64,000 bases of DNA from contig NZ_AP011952.1 of NCBI RefSeq assembly GCF_000828575.1, positions 527,065 to 591,064 on the forward strand. Direction: 5' to 3'. Positions 56,492 to 64,000 of the stretch are shown here, one piece after another (position 1 is the stretch's first letter; each line of letters starts with the position of its first letter). A model generated the notes under the pieces. That model was given only the letters and a program-made list of their open reading frames with translations, was not told where the DNA came from and made no database searches. This stretch comes from Methanothermobacter sp. CaT2 (lineage in GTDB: Archaea > Methanobacteriota > Methanobacteria > Methanobacteriales > Methanothermobacteraceae). Both the position numbers and the translations under genes were made by a program.

Positions 56492-57016
56492 TTGAAGGGA
56501 CATGTTATGTTTATTACAGTAATAGCATCTGTTTTTTTACTTGGAGTTGTATCTGCGGACACAGGGAATAACACGACAAACACTACTACTTCACTGAATA
56601 CAACTGCAGTAGAACCCCTTGCGAGTGGTATCCAGATTTCTGTAACACCCACAGCCCTCAACCTTGGCACCGTGGACCCCGATGGTCTTGAGAGAGCATA
56701 TTACTCCATAACAGATGTATCTATAAGAACAAGCGGCGGGATCCTGAGGGTCTCTGTAAGGGCCAGTGGCGACCTCATAAGTATCAACAACAGCTCAAAC
56801 AGAATACCACTCTTAAACCTCAAATACAGCATAAAATATGATGGCCCCTACGGGCCCATAGATGTTCCAAAGAGAAGCTTCACAACAAGATACTACACTT
56901 TCTGGACCTACAGAGGCTCAGTTAATATAAAAATCCCTGTAAATTATTATCTGACTGTGCCGCCCTATACAGACCCCGGAACATACAGGGTAACTGTCAC
57001 CTACAGGGCCCTTTAA
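56492..57016 (+). CDS. exported protein, unknown function
   Basis: A protein of 174 residues from TTG 56492, with a signal-like segment (VMFITVIASVFLLGVVSADTG) and a Thr/Asn-rich start after cleavage (NNTTNTTTSLNTTAV). The rest is a beta-rich domain that ends YRVTVTYRAL, like archaeal WxL-type or surface-layer repeats. GGGGTGGGGA precedes the TTG; ATG 56507 is another possible start. Function unknown. Confidence 0.6.
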   Translation: MKGHVMFITVIASVFLLGVVSADTGNNTTNTTTSLNTTAVEPLASGIQISVTPTALNLGTVDPDGLERAYYSITDVSIRTSGGILRVSVRASGDLISINNSSNRIPLLNLKYSIKYDGPYGPIDVPKRSFTTRYYTFWTYRGSVNIKIPVNYYLTVPPYTDPGTYRVTVTYRAL

Positions 57017-57041
57017 AGATTAAAAATAATAAAGGATGGAT

Positions 57042-57923
57042 TTACCATCCTCTATCCTGCATTCTGCCCTCTTCAGGGATTTCGCTGATTTCCAGCCCCC
57101 TCATTGCTGTTCCAAGTCCCCTTGAAACCTCTGCTATAACCTCAGGGTCATCATAGTGAGCTGTGGCCTCAACTATGGCTCGGGCATACCCCTCAGGGTT
57201 GTCTGATTTGAATATACCTGAACCAACAAAGACACCGTCGGCTCCAAGCTGCATCATGAGGGCCGCATCTGCAGGTGTTGCAACCCCCCCGGCTGCAAAG
57301 TTAACCACAGGGAGCTTTCCAAGTTTCGCTGTTTCCCTGACAAGTTCAAGGGGGGCCTCAATCTTTCTTGAAACCTCCCAGAGCTCCTCTTCCTCCTTGT
57401 TCTGGATCTCCCTGATCTCACTCATCATTATCCTCATGTGCCTAACTGCCTCAACGATGTTGCCTGTTCCTGGTTCCCCCTTGGTCCTTATCATGGCGGC
57501 CCCCTCATCTATCCTCCTGAGGGCCTCTCCAAGGTTCCTTGCGCCGCAGACAAAGGGTACAGTGAATTTCTTCTTGTCTATGTGGAACCTCTCATCGGCA
57601 GGTGTCAGGACCTCACTCTCATCTATCATGTCAACTCCGAGGGCCTCGAGGACCTGGGCCTCCACGAAGTGTCCTATCCTGACCTTGGCCATGACAGGTA
57701 TGGACACCGCATCCATTATCTCCTGGACCTTGTTTGGATCAGCCATCCTTGCAACTCCACCTGAAGCCCTTATATCAGCGGGTACCTTTTCAAGGGCCAT
57801 GACAGCGACTGCTCCTGAATCCTCTGCAATTGCTGCCTGTTCAGCGTTGACAACGTCCATTATAACGCCGCCCTTGGTCATCTTTGCAAATCCCTTCTTG
57901 AGTACTTCTGTACCATGCAGCAT
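57042..57923 (-). CDS. pdxS: pyridoxal 5'-phosphate synthase subunit PdxS
   Basis: Makes PLP from ribose 5-phosphate, glyceraldehyde 3-phosphate and ammonia. The 293-residue TIM barrel has [27 protein letters not shown] (in parts), Lys in [14 protein letters not shown] (about 78-90), and [31 protein letters not shown]-type phosphate loop (in parts). PdxT (glutaminase) is not next to it. The ATG 57923 is followed by a terminator-free spacer. Confidence 0.97.
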   Translation of the reverse strand: MLHGTEVLKKGFAKMTKGGVIMDVVNAEQAAIAEDSGAVAVMALEKVPADIRASGGVARMADPNKVQEIMDAVSIPVMAKVRIGHFVEAQVLEALGVDMIDESEVLTPADERFHIDKKKFTVPFVCGARNLGEALRRIDEGAAMIRTKGEPGTGNIVEAVRHMRIMMSEIREIQNKEEEELWEVSRKIEAPLELVRETAKLGKLPVVNFAAGGVATPADAALMMQLGADGVFVGSGIFKSDNPEGYARAIVEATAHYDDPEVIAEVSRGLGTAMRGLEISEIPEEGRMQDRGW

Positions 57924-58074
57924 GATAAATCTCCTCCATCAGAATGATCATTATTATCTTTGAAAATAAAGGGTTAAATATCTATTGCAGCAGTTCATGG
58001 CACCGGTATGCACAAGGTATTTAAGAATCCCCACCATATAATTCACAGTTGAAAAAAGCGTGTTAGTGATTCAA

Positions 58075-58269
58075 ATGGTTGCTGGAACATTCACCGGATC
58101 TGTGATCTACTCCCATGCAATACCTGCACTTATGGGATTCCTGAGCATGATTCTGATATGTAATGGTGTTATGGACGATAACCGGGAGCAGGTCCTTGCA
58201 GGTGTGGGCATATTCTTTGCAGCCGGACTCTTACCATTCATCATCCTGCCCTTCATCCTGGGAATCTAG
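58075..58269 (+). CDS. small hydrophobic two-helix protein
   Basis: A 64-residue protein with two membrane segments (AIPALMGFLSMILIC and VGIFFAAGLLPFIILPFILGI). GTGAT lies four bases before ATG 58075; GTG 58060 is an alternative start. It converges on the PfkB gene with no gap (58269/58270). Function unknown. Confidence 0.55.
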   Translation: MVAGTFTGSVIYSHAIPALMGFLSMILICNGVMDDNREQVLAGVGIFFAAGLLPFIILPFILGI

Positions 58270-59097
58270 TCAGATTTCACCCTCAAGTTTTCTTGTGGCC
58301 ATTAGGGATGCAAACCTTCCAGCCGCCTCCGGCCCCACCATTCTTCTGGCATGTACATAGGCTGCCATGTAGGTATCCCCCAGGCCCGTGGGGTCAAGTT
58401 CTCTCACAGCCCTCACAGCCCTTATCCTTGTTCTGGAGTCGCCATGGCAGATGACTGAACCCCTCCTGCCGCATGTTACCACCGCCTCGGGGGTATGCTC
58501 AGCCAGCATACGCAGAGCCCTCAGAGGGTTATCTGAGATTGTCCCGAGTTCATTCACATCAAGGAATACGCCATCCCCTGCCTCCATGACCCTCCATATG
58601 TGCCCTGCAGGTTTCAGTATTACACTCCTTCCCTGAGGGTGCCTGAGGTAACCCTGCAGTCCCGTGTAGAGCCTGTGCCTCTCACCCAGGAATTCCAGGG
58701 TCCTGAGGGGTATGTCTGATGGGAGGAGGGGTCCTGCGAGTACTGCAGTCCAGTCCAGTGATGCAAGACCTTCAAGGTCCTCCACCTCTATGGGGTTTTC
58801 AGCAAAGTTTGACCTCTGAGTCCTTCCTGCAGTATCCCCGTTGGAGTAGATATTTTCAAATTCAACTGTACGGTCATGGTATACAGGCACAATCCTTGTT
58901 TTATCCGGGAATTCCTCAAGAAGTTCGGAGTCGTCCTCTGATATTGTCACAAGGGCTGTGTGACGGACTCCAAGGTGGGAAAGGAGCCTTGAGTAGTAGT
59001 AGACCGCGCCACCAGCCTTCACCTCATGGGAGTCCCCTCTCACTATATGGTCCCTGCTTACCGGACCGATAAGGAGGTAACCTTCCCCTGAGCTCAC
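58270..59097 (-). CDS. PfkB family carbohydrate kinase
   Basis: A 275-residue ribokinase-fold enzyme. The glycine motif VKAGGAVYYYSRLLSHLG (about 27-44) and the signature RELDPTGLGDTYMAAYVHAR (in parts; catalytic Asp near residue 240) are intact, unlike in the PfkB-like ATPase earlier in the window. The GTG start overlaps the stop of the HisA-like gene, GGTGAGG is upstream, so both are one operon. The substrate is unknown; a sugar or nucleoside linked to methanofuran or methanopterin synthesis is possible by position only. Confidence 0.88.
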   Translation of the reverse strand: MSSGEGYLLIGPVSRDHIVRGDSHEVKAGGAVYYYSRLLSHLGVRHTALVTISEDDSELLEEFPDKTRIVPVYHDRTVEFENIYSNGDTAGRTQRSNFAENPIEVEDLEGLASLDWTAVLAGPLLPSDIPLRTLEFLGERHRLYTGLQGYLRHPQGRSVILKPAGHIWRVMEAGDGVFLDVNELGTISDNPLRALRMLAEHTPEAVVTCGRRGSVICHGDSRTRIRAVRAVRELDPTGLGDTYMAAYVHARRMVGPEAAGRFASLMATRKLEGEI

Positions 59098-59777
59098 CCG
59101 GGCCTCACCATCCCTTCATGGAGTGCCCTTCCAACAAGAGCCGCCCTGACACCCATAGCCTCAAGTTCAGGTATCTCCTCGGGGAGAAGACCACCCCCGG
59201 GTATTACACGCTCGATAAGCGGTCTGAAGAGTTCAAGAAGTTCCCTGTTGAAACCAGAGGAGGTACCGACGGACCCGATATCCAGCAGGATTATGTCTAC
59301 TTCATATCCCATCAGGAGGTCCCTTAATTCCTCAAGTCCTATCTCAAGGTTTCTTGAGTGGAGCCTCATGTCCTTAACGTCCACGCTGACAACGGTCCTC
59401 TCAGGCGGATATTTCCTGAGGATCTCCTCCAGCTCCTCTGTGCTCTCAAGGGTCTCCGTTGCAACAACGACCCTTGATGCGAATTCAAGCATGAAGTGGA
59501 AGGTTTCGAGATCCCTGACACCGGCATCAAGGATCACTGGGAGGACATGGTTCACCCTTCTCACTGCCTCAAGGTTTGATCCTGTGCCCTCGATGGCATC
59601 GAGGTCCGCTATGTAGATTGACCTTGCACCTGCTGCCCTGAGGGATAGTGCAATGTTAACTGGATCCGGTGACGGTGAATATACTGACTCCAGGGGCCTG
59701 TAATTTTCACGTTCACCGGATTTGCCGGATACCGCGATACCATCCATTAAATCAATAACAGGTATGATCTCAAGCAT
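59094..59777 (-). CDS. HisA/HisF family TIM-barrel protein
   Basis: A 227-residue barrel similar to HisA: IIPVIDLMDGIAVSGKSGER (residues 4-22), SIYIADLDAIEGTGSN (about 53-68) and a phosphate loop IPGGGLLPEEIPELEAMGVRAALVG (in parts). A histidine-pathway HisA would be expected elsewhere in the genome, and the pairing with a PfkB kinase suggests a different job. It overlaps the PfkB gene by four bases. Specific activity is not known. Confidence 0.85.
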   Translation of the reverse strand: MLEIIPVIDLMDGIAVSGKSGERENYRPLESVYSPSPDPVNIALSLRAAGARSIYIADLDAIEGTGSNLEAVRRVNHVLPVILDAGVRDLETFHFMLEFASRVVVATETLESTEELEEILRKYPPERTVVSVDVKDMRLHSRNLEIGLEELRDLLMGYEVDIILLDIGSVGTSSGFNRELLELFRPLIERVIPGGGLLPEEIPELEAMGVRAALVGRALHEGMVRPG

Positions 59778-59922
59778 CGGTATAACTCCTGACTAGCTCA
59801 ATTCTGAATATTTTATGTGTATGGAATACTTAAAGCTTCATGTAAATAGTAGGGATCTAAAAAATAGGGGTCTACAATAAAAAGAGTAGTACTTGCTGTG
59901 GAAATAAGTGAAAGGCGGTCCA

Positions 59923-60261
59923 TTATCCCTGGACCATTATGAGTTTACCTGTCTTGGGGTCACGGTAGACTGTTCCCATCTCAACGTATCCCTGACCTGA
60001 ACCCGAAGTGGTCTGTGGAGTGTCGTTGAGTTCCTGACCCTTCTGGACCTCAACAGCCTTTTTCATGGCCTCCATGGTCTCCTGTCTCTCCTGGGGAGTC
60101 ATATCTGCAAATACAACGTTCTGCATGTTCCATGAGAGTACCAGGAATATCAGGAAACCGACTGAGAGTACCAGCATGGCGTCAACCAGGTTGGCGCTTC
60201 CAGCCATGGGGTCCTCTTCATTTTGATCCGAGAGGAGCCTTCGCCGGCGTCTGAGTGGCAT
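59923..60261 (-). CDS. DUF2149 protein (ExbD-like position)
   Basis: A 112-residue protein with one membrane helix ([20 protein letters not shown], about 26-45), a basic inside start ([11 protein letters not shown]) and a soluble outside part. This is the layout of ExbD/TolR. The family is DUF2149. It overlaps the MotA/ExbB gene by 44 bases, so the two are made together. GGTGATGGATA precedes the ATG. Confidence 0.85.
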   Translation of the reverse strand: MPLRRRRRLLSDQNEEDPMAGSANLVDAMLVLSVGFLIFLVLSWNMQNVVFADMTPQERQETMEAMKKAVEVQKGQELNDTPQTTSGSGQGYVEMGTVYRDPKTGKLIMVQG

Positions 60262-60898
60262 TATCCATCACCTCCAGCACTGCCTCGGCCATTGTCTCAA
60301 GATTTGAGAGGTACTCCTCATACCATCTTCTCCTGACCTTGGAGATGATGTATGCTATACCCCCTGATGCAAGTCCCACAACTGTTGTATCGAAGGCTAT
60401 GATGATGGCCTGGGCCAGTGTATTGATGTCACCTGCCCCGAGGGCTGCGAGTCCTGGACCCATGGGTATGAGTGTCCCCATCAGTCCAAGGGTTGGGCCG
60501 AGTCTGGTTACAATGTCTGTCTTCTCAAGGCTCTTGGCAGCCTTGAGTTCCTCATTCTCTATCAACTTCCTTGCGAGGGCCTCCCTTGATTTTGGTCCGA
60601 GTTCAGCTGTCCCTGCGATATCAGTGAGCACGGCCTTCTGGCTCTGTGGTATGTCCATCGAATCGACGACCTCAATTATCTTTTCAGGGGTTCCTGGGTT
60701 TGAAATTGATTTTATTGCCGATTCAAGTTCCTTAAAATCAGTCCTTATCCTTCCAGAGTACTCTGATATGAGCCCTCCGAGGGTCACTATAGCGTATACC
60801 ATGAATAACAGTAGCCCTGCTATAACCGGTATGAGGAGGCTCTGGGAGACAACGTGTAGTGCACCGCTCAGTATCTCACTGCCGGGTACTGCAACCAT
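60218..60898 (-). CDS. MotA/TolQ/ExbB proton channel family protein
   Basis: A 226-residue protein with three membrane segments (about 16-40, 130-155 and 163-190). [26 protein letters not shown] and [28 protein letters not shown] (in parts) are the ExbB/MotA channel signature with the conserved Thr and Pro residues. It should form a proton-driven pentamer around the DUF2149 protein. GGTGATATG precedes the ATG. The partner is inferred to be the CobN-like surface protein upstream. Confidence 0.92.
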   Translation of the reverse strand: MVAVPGSEILSGALHVVSQSLLIPVIAGLLLFMVYAIVTLGGLISEYSGRIRTDFKELESAIKSISNPGTPEKIIEVVDSMDIPQSQKAVLTDIAGTAELGPKSREALARKLIENEELKAAKSLEKTDIVTRLGPTLGLMGTLIPMGPGLAALGAGDINTLAQAIIIAFDTTVVGLASGGIAYIISKVRRRWYEEYLSNLETMAEAVLEVMDNATQTPAKAPLGSK

Positions 60899-60914
60899 AT
60901 CATATCACCTCTTT

Positions 60915-61625
60915 CTATTCTATGAATGTGCTTTTTCTCTTGTTAAGGTATATTCCAAGCCCCATCAGTGCGAGGGTTCCAAGGACGACGTATATTATTG
61001 TGTCTATCCCCGGCACCGTGAGGGGTGTCATCTTCATGCTCATGACGCTGTTCACGTTTGGGAGCACGATGGCAGCTGTCAGGAAGTATAGACCAGCAAA
61101 GAGCATGAAGTTTCCAAGTAGAACCGGGTATGGTTTCTTGATGGCGGCTGCGATCCCGTTGGCAAATACATAGAAGAAACCTATGAATGCTGCAAGGATT
61201 ATTCCTGAGTACTTGCCAAGTGTAACCGCAGATACTCCTATTATCGGTGATACCAGAATTATGCTGACGATGACCGCCCCGAAACAGCAGGGGCAGGGTG
61301 CAACCATAGCCACACATGCAGTCTTTGCTGTGTCACGCCTGTGTTCTTTCCACTCACGGAGAGTGTGGACACCTGCGAATATGAGAATGGCTGCCATTAT
61401 GATTGTTATGAGCGAACTGTAGGTGTTGAAGAAGCCCTGAACCGAGTTCATGTAGGCATTTGCCAGTGCTGAAAGGGCATAAATCCCTAGACCGTAACCT
61501 GCGGTTATTAGGGCCGCCATCTTCCTTGATAGGCCTGCAAAGCCCATTGCCAGTCCAATCTTCACACCGAATATCAGGAGAACCGATAGGATTCCTGCCT
61601 GCCACAGTAGATTTGCAATGTCCAT
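60915..61625 (-). CDS. DUF2162 putative membrane transporter
   Basis: A 236-residue protein with about seven helices (starting MDIANLLWQAGILSVLLIFGVKIGLAMG). A VAPCPCCFGAVIVSIIL segment (about 109-125) with three Cys is like the CPC motif of some metal exporters and cytochrome-biogenesis proteins, so it may carry a metal ion or a reducing equivalent. It is 16 bases upstream of the ExbB-like gene. GGTGTGGATC precedes ATG 61625. The family is DUF2162. Confidence 0.85.
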   Translation of the reverse strand: MDIANLLWQAGILSVLLIFGVKIGLAMGFAGLSRKMAALITAGYGLGIYALSALANAYMNSVQGFFNTYSSLITIIMAAILIFAGVHTLREWKEHRRDTAKTACVAMVAPCPCCFGAVIVSIILVSPIIGVSAVTLGKYSGIILAAFIGFFYVFANGIAAAIKKPYPVLLGNFMLFAGLYFLTAAIVLPNVNSVMSMKMTPLTVPGIDTIIYVVLGTLALMGLGIYLNKRKSTFIE

Positions 61626-61834
61626 GATCCACACCTTCCACCTTCAAGTTTTGTGATAATTAGTATATAAATTAAATTATTACAGTTCCCTAAATTAAAC
61701 GCCAATTTTTATTACTACATTTTTTATTACTGAGATCCGGATCCAGATAATAATTCATTCAAATAAATTTTATTTAAATTAAAGTTAATGTGATATTTAA
61801 GTTTTTTCAAAAGAAAAAATAATTGGGGAAGGGG

Positions 61835-64000
61835 TTATTTCCTTCCAGGTCCCATGAAGTAGCCCACTCCAACCAGGGCAACCAGTGCTATGACACCCAA
61901 TATGGCGTACACAGGCATTCCAGTATCTGATGAACCGGAGGAACCAGATGCTGTAACCTCATATGATTTTCCTGCACCCTGTGATGATTCAGAGCCTGCT
62001 CCCACATTCTGTGAGGAGCTCTGAGTACCTGGACTTGCCGCTGAAACACCTTCAGATCCTCCTGAGGTTCCACTACTTCCATCATGAGGCTGCCCTCCGG
62101 GTGTTGAACCTGATTCTCCACCCTGGTTTGGGTTCTCAGATGGTGCAAAGGCTGCGGCCCCTGTGGCTTCGTATATCTTTGACTTAACCCTGGCAAGTAG
62201 ATCAGGGTTAACATACTGCATTGCCCACTCCATCATTGCAAGGTTGCCGCAGCTGCAGTCACAGCATGCCACACCGTACTCAGCAACAGTGCTTGCCCAT
62301 GTATTTGCAACCAGCCTCAGAGTGGCCTCATCAGCCTTCCAGAAGCCCTTATGTGCTGCTGTTAATAGCGTCCCTGTTATACTGATCATAGAATATGCCC
62401 TGTTACCTGTGGAGAGCCATCTGTTCACACCTAGATTGTATTTGTCTTTAATGTATATGTCTGTGATCTCATTCCAGTCATAGTCATCAACAAGCTGTGG
62501 TGCGGTAACCTGCCATCCCCAGAGGTATGCGACGAACTTGTTTGAGATGGTCCTTGCACCGCTATATCCCTCGTTCATCATTGACTTTATCCATTCAGGG
62601 TTGTAGTAGCGTGTCCTCATTTCACGTCTCATGAACTCCTGCAGTGAGACAACTTCAGGCCTTGATGGGTTGGCGTAGTAGAGCACATTGAGTGAAGGTG
62701 CCACCCCACCGTTGACCTTCTCAATTGCCATTGAGAGGCCCCCATAGTAGTCGTAGTAGTCATCGTTGTCAATTACACCATAAAGGTTGGTGCTCCTGCT
62801 GTGGTATGCCACTGTTACACCCTTCAGGAGATTCTCAAAGAGACCTTCCATTGATGCTCCCCAGCGCGTGTTTGAGTATGCGTGACTCATCCTTCTGAGG
62901 TATACATCGGCAAGTTCTGACCTGTTATCCCATGTCCATGCCTCTTCAACACCATGGTTAACCCCTGCGCCATAGTCACCGACAGGTGGAGCGAATATAC
63001 GTGTTATGGCAGTATCACCGTCATAACCTGCGAGTACCAGCTCTACCCAGTGCTTTGCAATGTAATTGACGTTAAGTGAATCATTTTTGTCTATGATTTT
63101 AAGAAGATCTGCCATTGTCTTAGCCTGTTTGAACTGTCCTGTGAGCAGTGGATCTAGGGCAAGGTCAAGCTGTGTCTTGAGTTCGGGGTAAGCTTGAAGG
63201 ATCTTTGAGTATGATGCTCCGAGTGCAACCCTGTATGCTACGTCCATTTTGGCCAGAAGGTTGGGGAATAGATCCCTGAAGAGGCCACTGGTGGTTACTA
63301 TGACATCAATCCTTGGCCTTGATGTGAGGTTTGAAAGGCCCATGCTGCTTCTCACATTATTGAGGTCTGATAGAAGCTCTGTTAAATTTGTTGGAACTAT
63401 GTAGGATAGTTTTCCGCCTCCGAGCCAGGTCTTATCGTCCATCTTTGGCTGCACACCCAGCATTCTCAGGACGAATGAAACCATTGCACCGTCGTCTCTT
63501 GCCGTCTCAACGCACCAGACCACCGCAGCCATCTTTTCAGGAATTGTATCGAGCTGGGCCAGGGCCATATCTGCGAGCCTCTTACCAAGATCCCACGCCA
63601 CCTTTGTTGGTAGTGTGTTGTCGTCCTGGGCATAGAAGTTTCTTCCTGTTGGAAGGGCGTATGGGGCCTTAACTGGATCTCCTCCCTTTGCAGGAGTTAT
63701 GTAGTGTCCGGATAGACCCTCCATAAGTGCATCCATTTCACTGGAAGGACTGTCCTTAAGGAGTGATGCATACTGGAGTGCCAGCTCAAGCTTTGAGTGG
63801 AGTGTTGCCTTGAGAGATGGATCCGTGATGTTTTCAAGTAGTGTGTCGATCGATGTTCCCCTTAAAAGTTCCATTATCATCTCTACAGTGGCATTGTTAA
63901 GTGCTTCAGCCTGTTCAAAGGTGAGGTTGCTGAAATTCCATCCATTCATCATAGATATGAGTCTCTGTAGTGATGGGTCCACGTCGCTGTCTGGTGAGAG
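61835..64000 (-). CDS. CobN-like surface protein, 5' end outside window
   Basis: At least 721 residues of a CobN (cobaltochelatase large subunit)-like protein; the frame stays open to the window edge, so the N-terminus is missing. WVELVLAGYDGDTAITRIFAPPVGDYGAGVNH, NRSELADVYLRRMSHAYSNTRWG and YYDYYGGLSMAIEKVNGG are CobN-type blocks (in parts). Near the C-terminus is YGVACCDCSCGNLAMMEW (Cys cluster), then a Ser/Gly-rich linker of about 75 residues and a final membrane helix MPVYAILGVIALVALVGVGYFMGPGRK (in parts). It is thus outside the cell, anchored at its C-terminus, upstream of DUF2162, ExbB- and ExbD-like genes. Confidence 0.88.
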   Translation of the reverse strand, partial: LSPDSDVDPSLQRLISMMNGWNFSNLTFEQAEALNNATVEMIMELLRGTSIDTLLENITDPSLKATLHSKLELALQYASLLKDSPSSEMDALMEGLSGHYITPAKGGDPVKAPYALPTGRNFYAQDDNTLPTKVAWDLGKRLADMALAQLDTIPEKMAAVVWCVETARDDGAMVSFVLRMLGVQPKMDDKTWLGGGKLSYIVPTNLTELLSDLNNVRSSMGLSNLTSRPRIDVIVTTSGLFRDLFPNLLAKMDVAYRVALGASYSKILQAYPELKTQLDLALDPLLTGQFKQAKTMADLLKIIDKNDSLNVNYIAKHWVELVLAGYDGDTAITRIFAPPVGDYGAGVNHGVEEAWTWDNRSELADVYLRRMSHAYSNTRWGASMEGLFENLLKGVTVAYHSRSTNLYGVIDNDDYYDYYGGLSMAIEKVNGGVAPSLNVLYYANPSRPEVVSLQEFMRREMRTRYYNPEWIKSMMNEGYSGARTISNKFVAYLWGWQVTAPQLVDDYDWNEITDIYIKDKYNLGVNRWLSTGNRAYSMISITGTLLTAAHKGFWKADEATLRLVANTWASTVAEYGVACCDCSCGNLAMMEWAMQYVNPDLLARVKSKIYEATGAAAFAPSENPNQGGESGSTPGGQPHDGSSGTSGGSEGVSAASPGTQSSSQNVGAGSESSQGAGKSYEVTASGSSGSSDTGMPVYAILGVIALVALVGVGYFMGPGRK

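Overview
The window reads as the chromosome of a thermophilic hydrogenotrophic methanogen, most likely Methanothermobacter. Archaeal and methanogen markers are glycerol-1-phosphate dehydrogenase (archaeal lipid), CofC (coenzyme F420), a NifH-like CfbC candidate (coenzyme F430), ArfB (deazaflavin/riboflavin branch), short archaeal PurA, ribosomal protein L37e with an Sm-like protein, and a class II ribonucleotide reductase carrying a mini-intein at the site I recall for the Mth RIR1 intein. Ribosome binding sites of the GGAGGTGA type are common, and GTG and TTG starts are used.

Layout. 1-5.2 kb: UPF0179, egsA, proS, an exported protein, cofC, thiD. 5.2-13.2 kb: a visibly AT-richer accessory island. 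It opens with decayed genes (a 98-codon frameshifted ORF and a broken radical SAM/SPASM maturase) and continues with an ECF transporter (S, T and fused A-A subunits) and a pair of ABC exporter-type half-transporters, the first frameshifted. 13.2-31.5 kb: purA, an AAA ATPase, Ogt, a PAS-histidine kinase, an MgtE-like carrier, rhodanese, a GerW/DUF2953 pair, galE followed by a PfkB-like/ATPase fusion, a TPR-CPBP fusion, galU and small surface proteins. 31.5-42.9 kb: a tRNA-Leu, small membrane paralogues, cfbC, purF, a TOPRIM protein, rpl37e, an Sm-like protein, arfB and the intein-containing reductase. 42.9-47.1 kb: a moderately AT-rich membrane/polysaccharide segment. 47.1-52.3 kb: a large helicase and an acyl-CoA operon (HTH-cupin regulator, thioesterase, frameshifted acyl-CoA synthetase). 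52.5-56.4 kb: two amtB-glnK pairs, each behind a palindrome that fits an NrpR nitrogen operator. 57-59.8 kb: pdxS, a PfkB kinase and a HisA-like protein. 59.9-64 kb: a surface module of an ExbD-like protein, a MotA/ExbB-like channel, a DUF2162 membrane protein and a membrane-anchored CobN-like protein that runs off the end.

Points that stand out. Four reading-frame breaks all sit in homopolymer runs (near 5631, 6154, 10102 and 51104), so assembly error must be separated from real decay. The 5.2-13.2 kb island and the 59.9-64 kb CobN/ExbB/ExbD-like module are the best candidates for undescribed systems. Smaller novelties are a Cys-rich 41-codon frame with a strong ribosome binding site but a CTG first codon (15885-16010), a catalytically altered PfkB domain fused to an ATPase (26315-28246), and a 16-bp perfect inverted repeat after the reductase gene.
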